A stretch of DNA of 7,213 bases, taken from Lachnospiraceae bacterium. Its GTDB lineage: Bacteria > Bacillota_A > Clostridia > Lachnospirales > Lachnospiraceae. Numbering within the stretch: the first letter of the stretch is position 1; each line of letters starts with the position of its first letter. The position numbers and the translations under genes were made by a program. The DNA lies in contig JAFZJK010000197.1 in NCBI GenBank assembly GCA_017553965.1, forward strand, positions 1-7,213. Direction: 5' to 3'. The notes beneath the pieces are model-generated. The model searched no databases. It had not been told where the DNA came from and worked only from the letters and a program-made list of their open reading frames with translations. This document shows, piece after piece, positions 6,330 through 7,213 of this stretch.

Positions 6330-7213
6330 ATGGAAGAGAATAAAGATGAATTGGTATCTGTGGAAAAAGAAACAGATACCATGGAGGATACTGCGGTAGT
6401 TTCACAGGGCAAAAATGATATTGCCGATCAAAATGAACTTGAATCGGAAAATGATTTTGCCGATGAGCTTCTCGAGATGGAACATGAGGAGGCTGACAAT
6501 GCTATTATCGAAGGTCTGGGGGATTCAATAAACAGACAGGTTGAGCTTGAAATGACTCCCTTGGTACCCGACAGCCCATCAGATGCTCCGGAAGGACCTG
6601 AGGGCGGAGAGCCTGCTTCAGAGGAAAAGAAAGAGAAAAAAGGAGTTTTAGGTTTTCTTGCCAAGATCCCGAAATGGATATATATCATGGCAGGGATCGC
6701 GTTGTTTATAATACTCCTCGTGGTATTCTTAAATATCAGCGGACTTGGAGTAAAGCTTATCAGCTGGTTCATAGACAGTAATGTAAATCATGAGGCGATA
6801 GATGCAAATGTGGCTCCGGAGCCCACACTTCCGGAAGAAGATCTTGATAAGTTTAAGGATCTGCTCACGCCTATACCGACACAGGTCACCACACCCACTC
6901 CCGAGCCAACACAGGCACCTAAGATGTTTGATAAAAAGATAATGAACATCCTGCTGCTCGGTGTTGAAAATATCGATCCGGTCACGGGACAGAGCCTTAC
7001 CGGAAAAACATCCAGCAGAGGTAGGACGGACCTTATAGTTTTACTTACGATCAACAGCGAAGATAAGACAGTTAAACTTACTTCATTTATGCGTGACAGT
7101 TATGTAAGCATTCCGGGTAAAGAAAATAACAGAATAAATGCTGCTTATGCTAAGGGGGGTGTTGCACTGTTATATGATACGTTGGAGGCAAACTTCGGTA
7201 TAGTTCCGGATCA
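6330..7213 (+). CDS. LytR-CpsA-Psr (LCP) family membrane protein, second copy (3' end missing)
   Basis: The frame is open from the ATG at 6330 to the window edge, giving 294 codons with no stop, so the gene is cut by the window. AAGGAG (6318-6323) lies 6 nt before the ATG. Residues 1-100 are acidic and probably disordered (about 33 Asp/Glu, 5 Lys/Arg). A Lys-rich patch (100-104) precedes one transmembrane helix (about 115-134). A Pro/Thr-rich spacer follows (about 162-197, with TPTPEPTQAP), and then the start of an extracellular LCP domain: IMNILLLGVENID (204-216), GRTDLIVLLTIN (231-242) and TSFMRDSYVSIPG (251-263). The RxD arginine (Arg232) is present, unlike in the neighbour. As in the neighbour, Glu replaces Asp after LLLGV. 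The C-terminal Arg motifs lie outside the window. It is probably a paralogue arising by tandem duplication, transferring glycopolymer to the wall; the substrate is unknown. Confidence 0.9.
   Translation, partial: MEENKDELVSVEKETDTMEDTAVVSQGKNDIADQNELESENDFADELLEMEHEEADNAIIEGLGDSINRQVELEMTPLVPDSPSDAPEGPEGGEPASEEKKEKKGVLGFLAKIPKWIYIMAGIALFIILLVVFLNISGLGVKLISWFIDSNVNHEAIDANVAPEPTLPEEDLDKFKDLLTPIPTQVTTPTPEPTQAPKMFDKKIMNILLLGVENIDPVTGQSLTGKTSSRGRTDLIVLLTINSEDKTVKLTSFMRDSYVSIPGKENNRINAAYAKGGVALLYDTLEANFGIVPD

Noticed and set aside
1..7213. Mobile element, phage, CRISPR, toxin-antitoxin or defence system
   Set aside because: All six genes belong to housekeeping-type families, are co-directional and look alike in codon use; no transposase, integrase, long repeat array, tRNA or attachment site was seen.

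Overview
This window most resembles a chromosomal segment from an anaerobic, low-to-moderate GC Firmicute. My best guess is a member of the Lachnospiraceae (Butyrivibrio/Roseburia-like). The reasons are the strong AGGAGG-type ribosome binding sites, the heavy use of ATA and AGA codons, tightly packed co-directional genes, a long FtsA-like protein next to a YycJ/WalJ-type hydrolase, the ACT + DUF711 gene pair, and LytR-CpsA-Psr (LCP) proteins with very long cytoplasmic tails. The taxonomic call is inference from style and content; no 16S or other marker is present.

Layout: all six genes lie on the + strand. Block A (1-2881) holds a 5'-truncated FtsA-like actin-fold ATPase with an unusual long C-terminal extension, followed 19 bp later by a metallo-beta-lactamase-fold hydrolase of the YycJ/WalJ family that starts at GTG. 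An AT-rich 168-bp gap (2882-3049) separates the blocks. It is the only sizeable non-coding stretch, and it carries direct repeats, a short palindrome and a 10-bp perfect inverted repeat, so it is the best place for a promoter and operator. Block B (3050-7213) holds a 90-aa ACT-domain protein, a 454-aa PFL/DUF711 (UPF0210) protein, and two consecutive LCP-family membrane proteins. The second LCP gene runs off the right edge. Gaps in block B are 36, 18 and 23 bp, which suggests one transcription unit.

How they may work together: the theme is the cell envelope and division. LCP proteins attach anionic glycopolymers to peptidoglycan. WalJ-type hydrolases are linked in other Firmicutes to cell-wall homeostasis and to coordinating division with replication. 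The FtsA-like ATPase belongs to the divisome/actin superfamily. The ACT/DUF711 pair is a conserved pair of unknown function with no obvious link to the wall; its place upstream of the LCP genes may be only a matter of shared transcription.

I found no tRNA, rRNA, CRISPR array, insertion sequence, phage gene or convincing intrinsic terminator. The content looks like ordinary core genome. The less ordinary points are the repeat-rich C-terminus of the FtsA-like protein, the strongly acidic cytoplasmic tails on both LCP proteins, and substitutions in the LCP active-site motifs.
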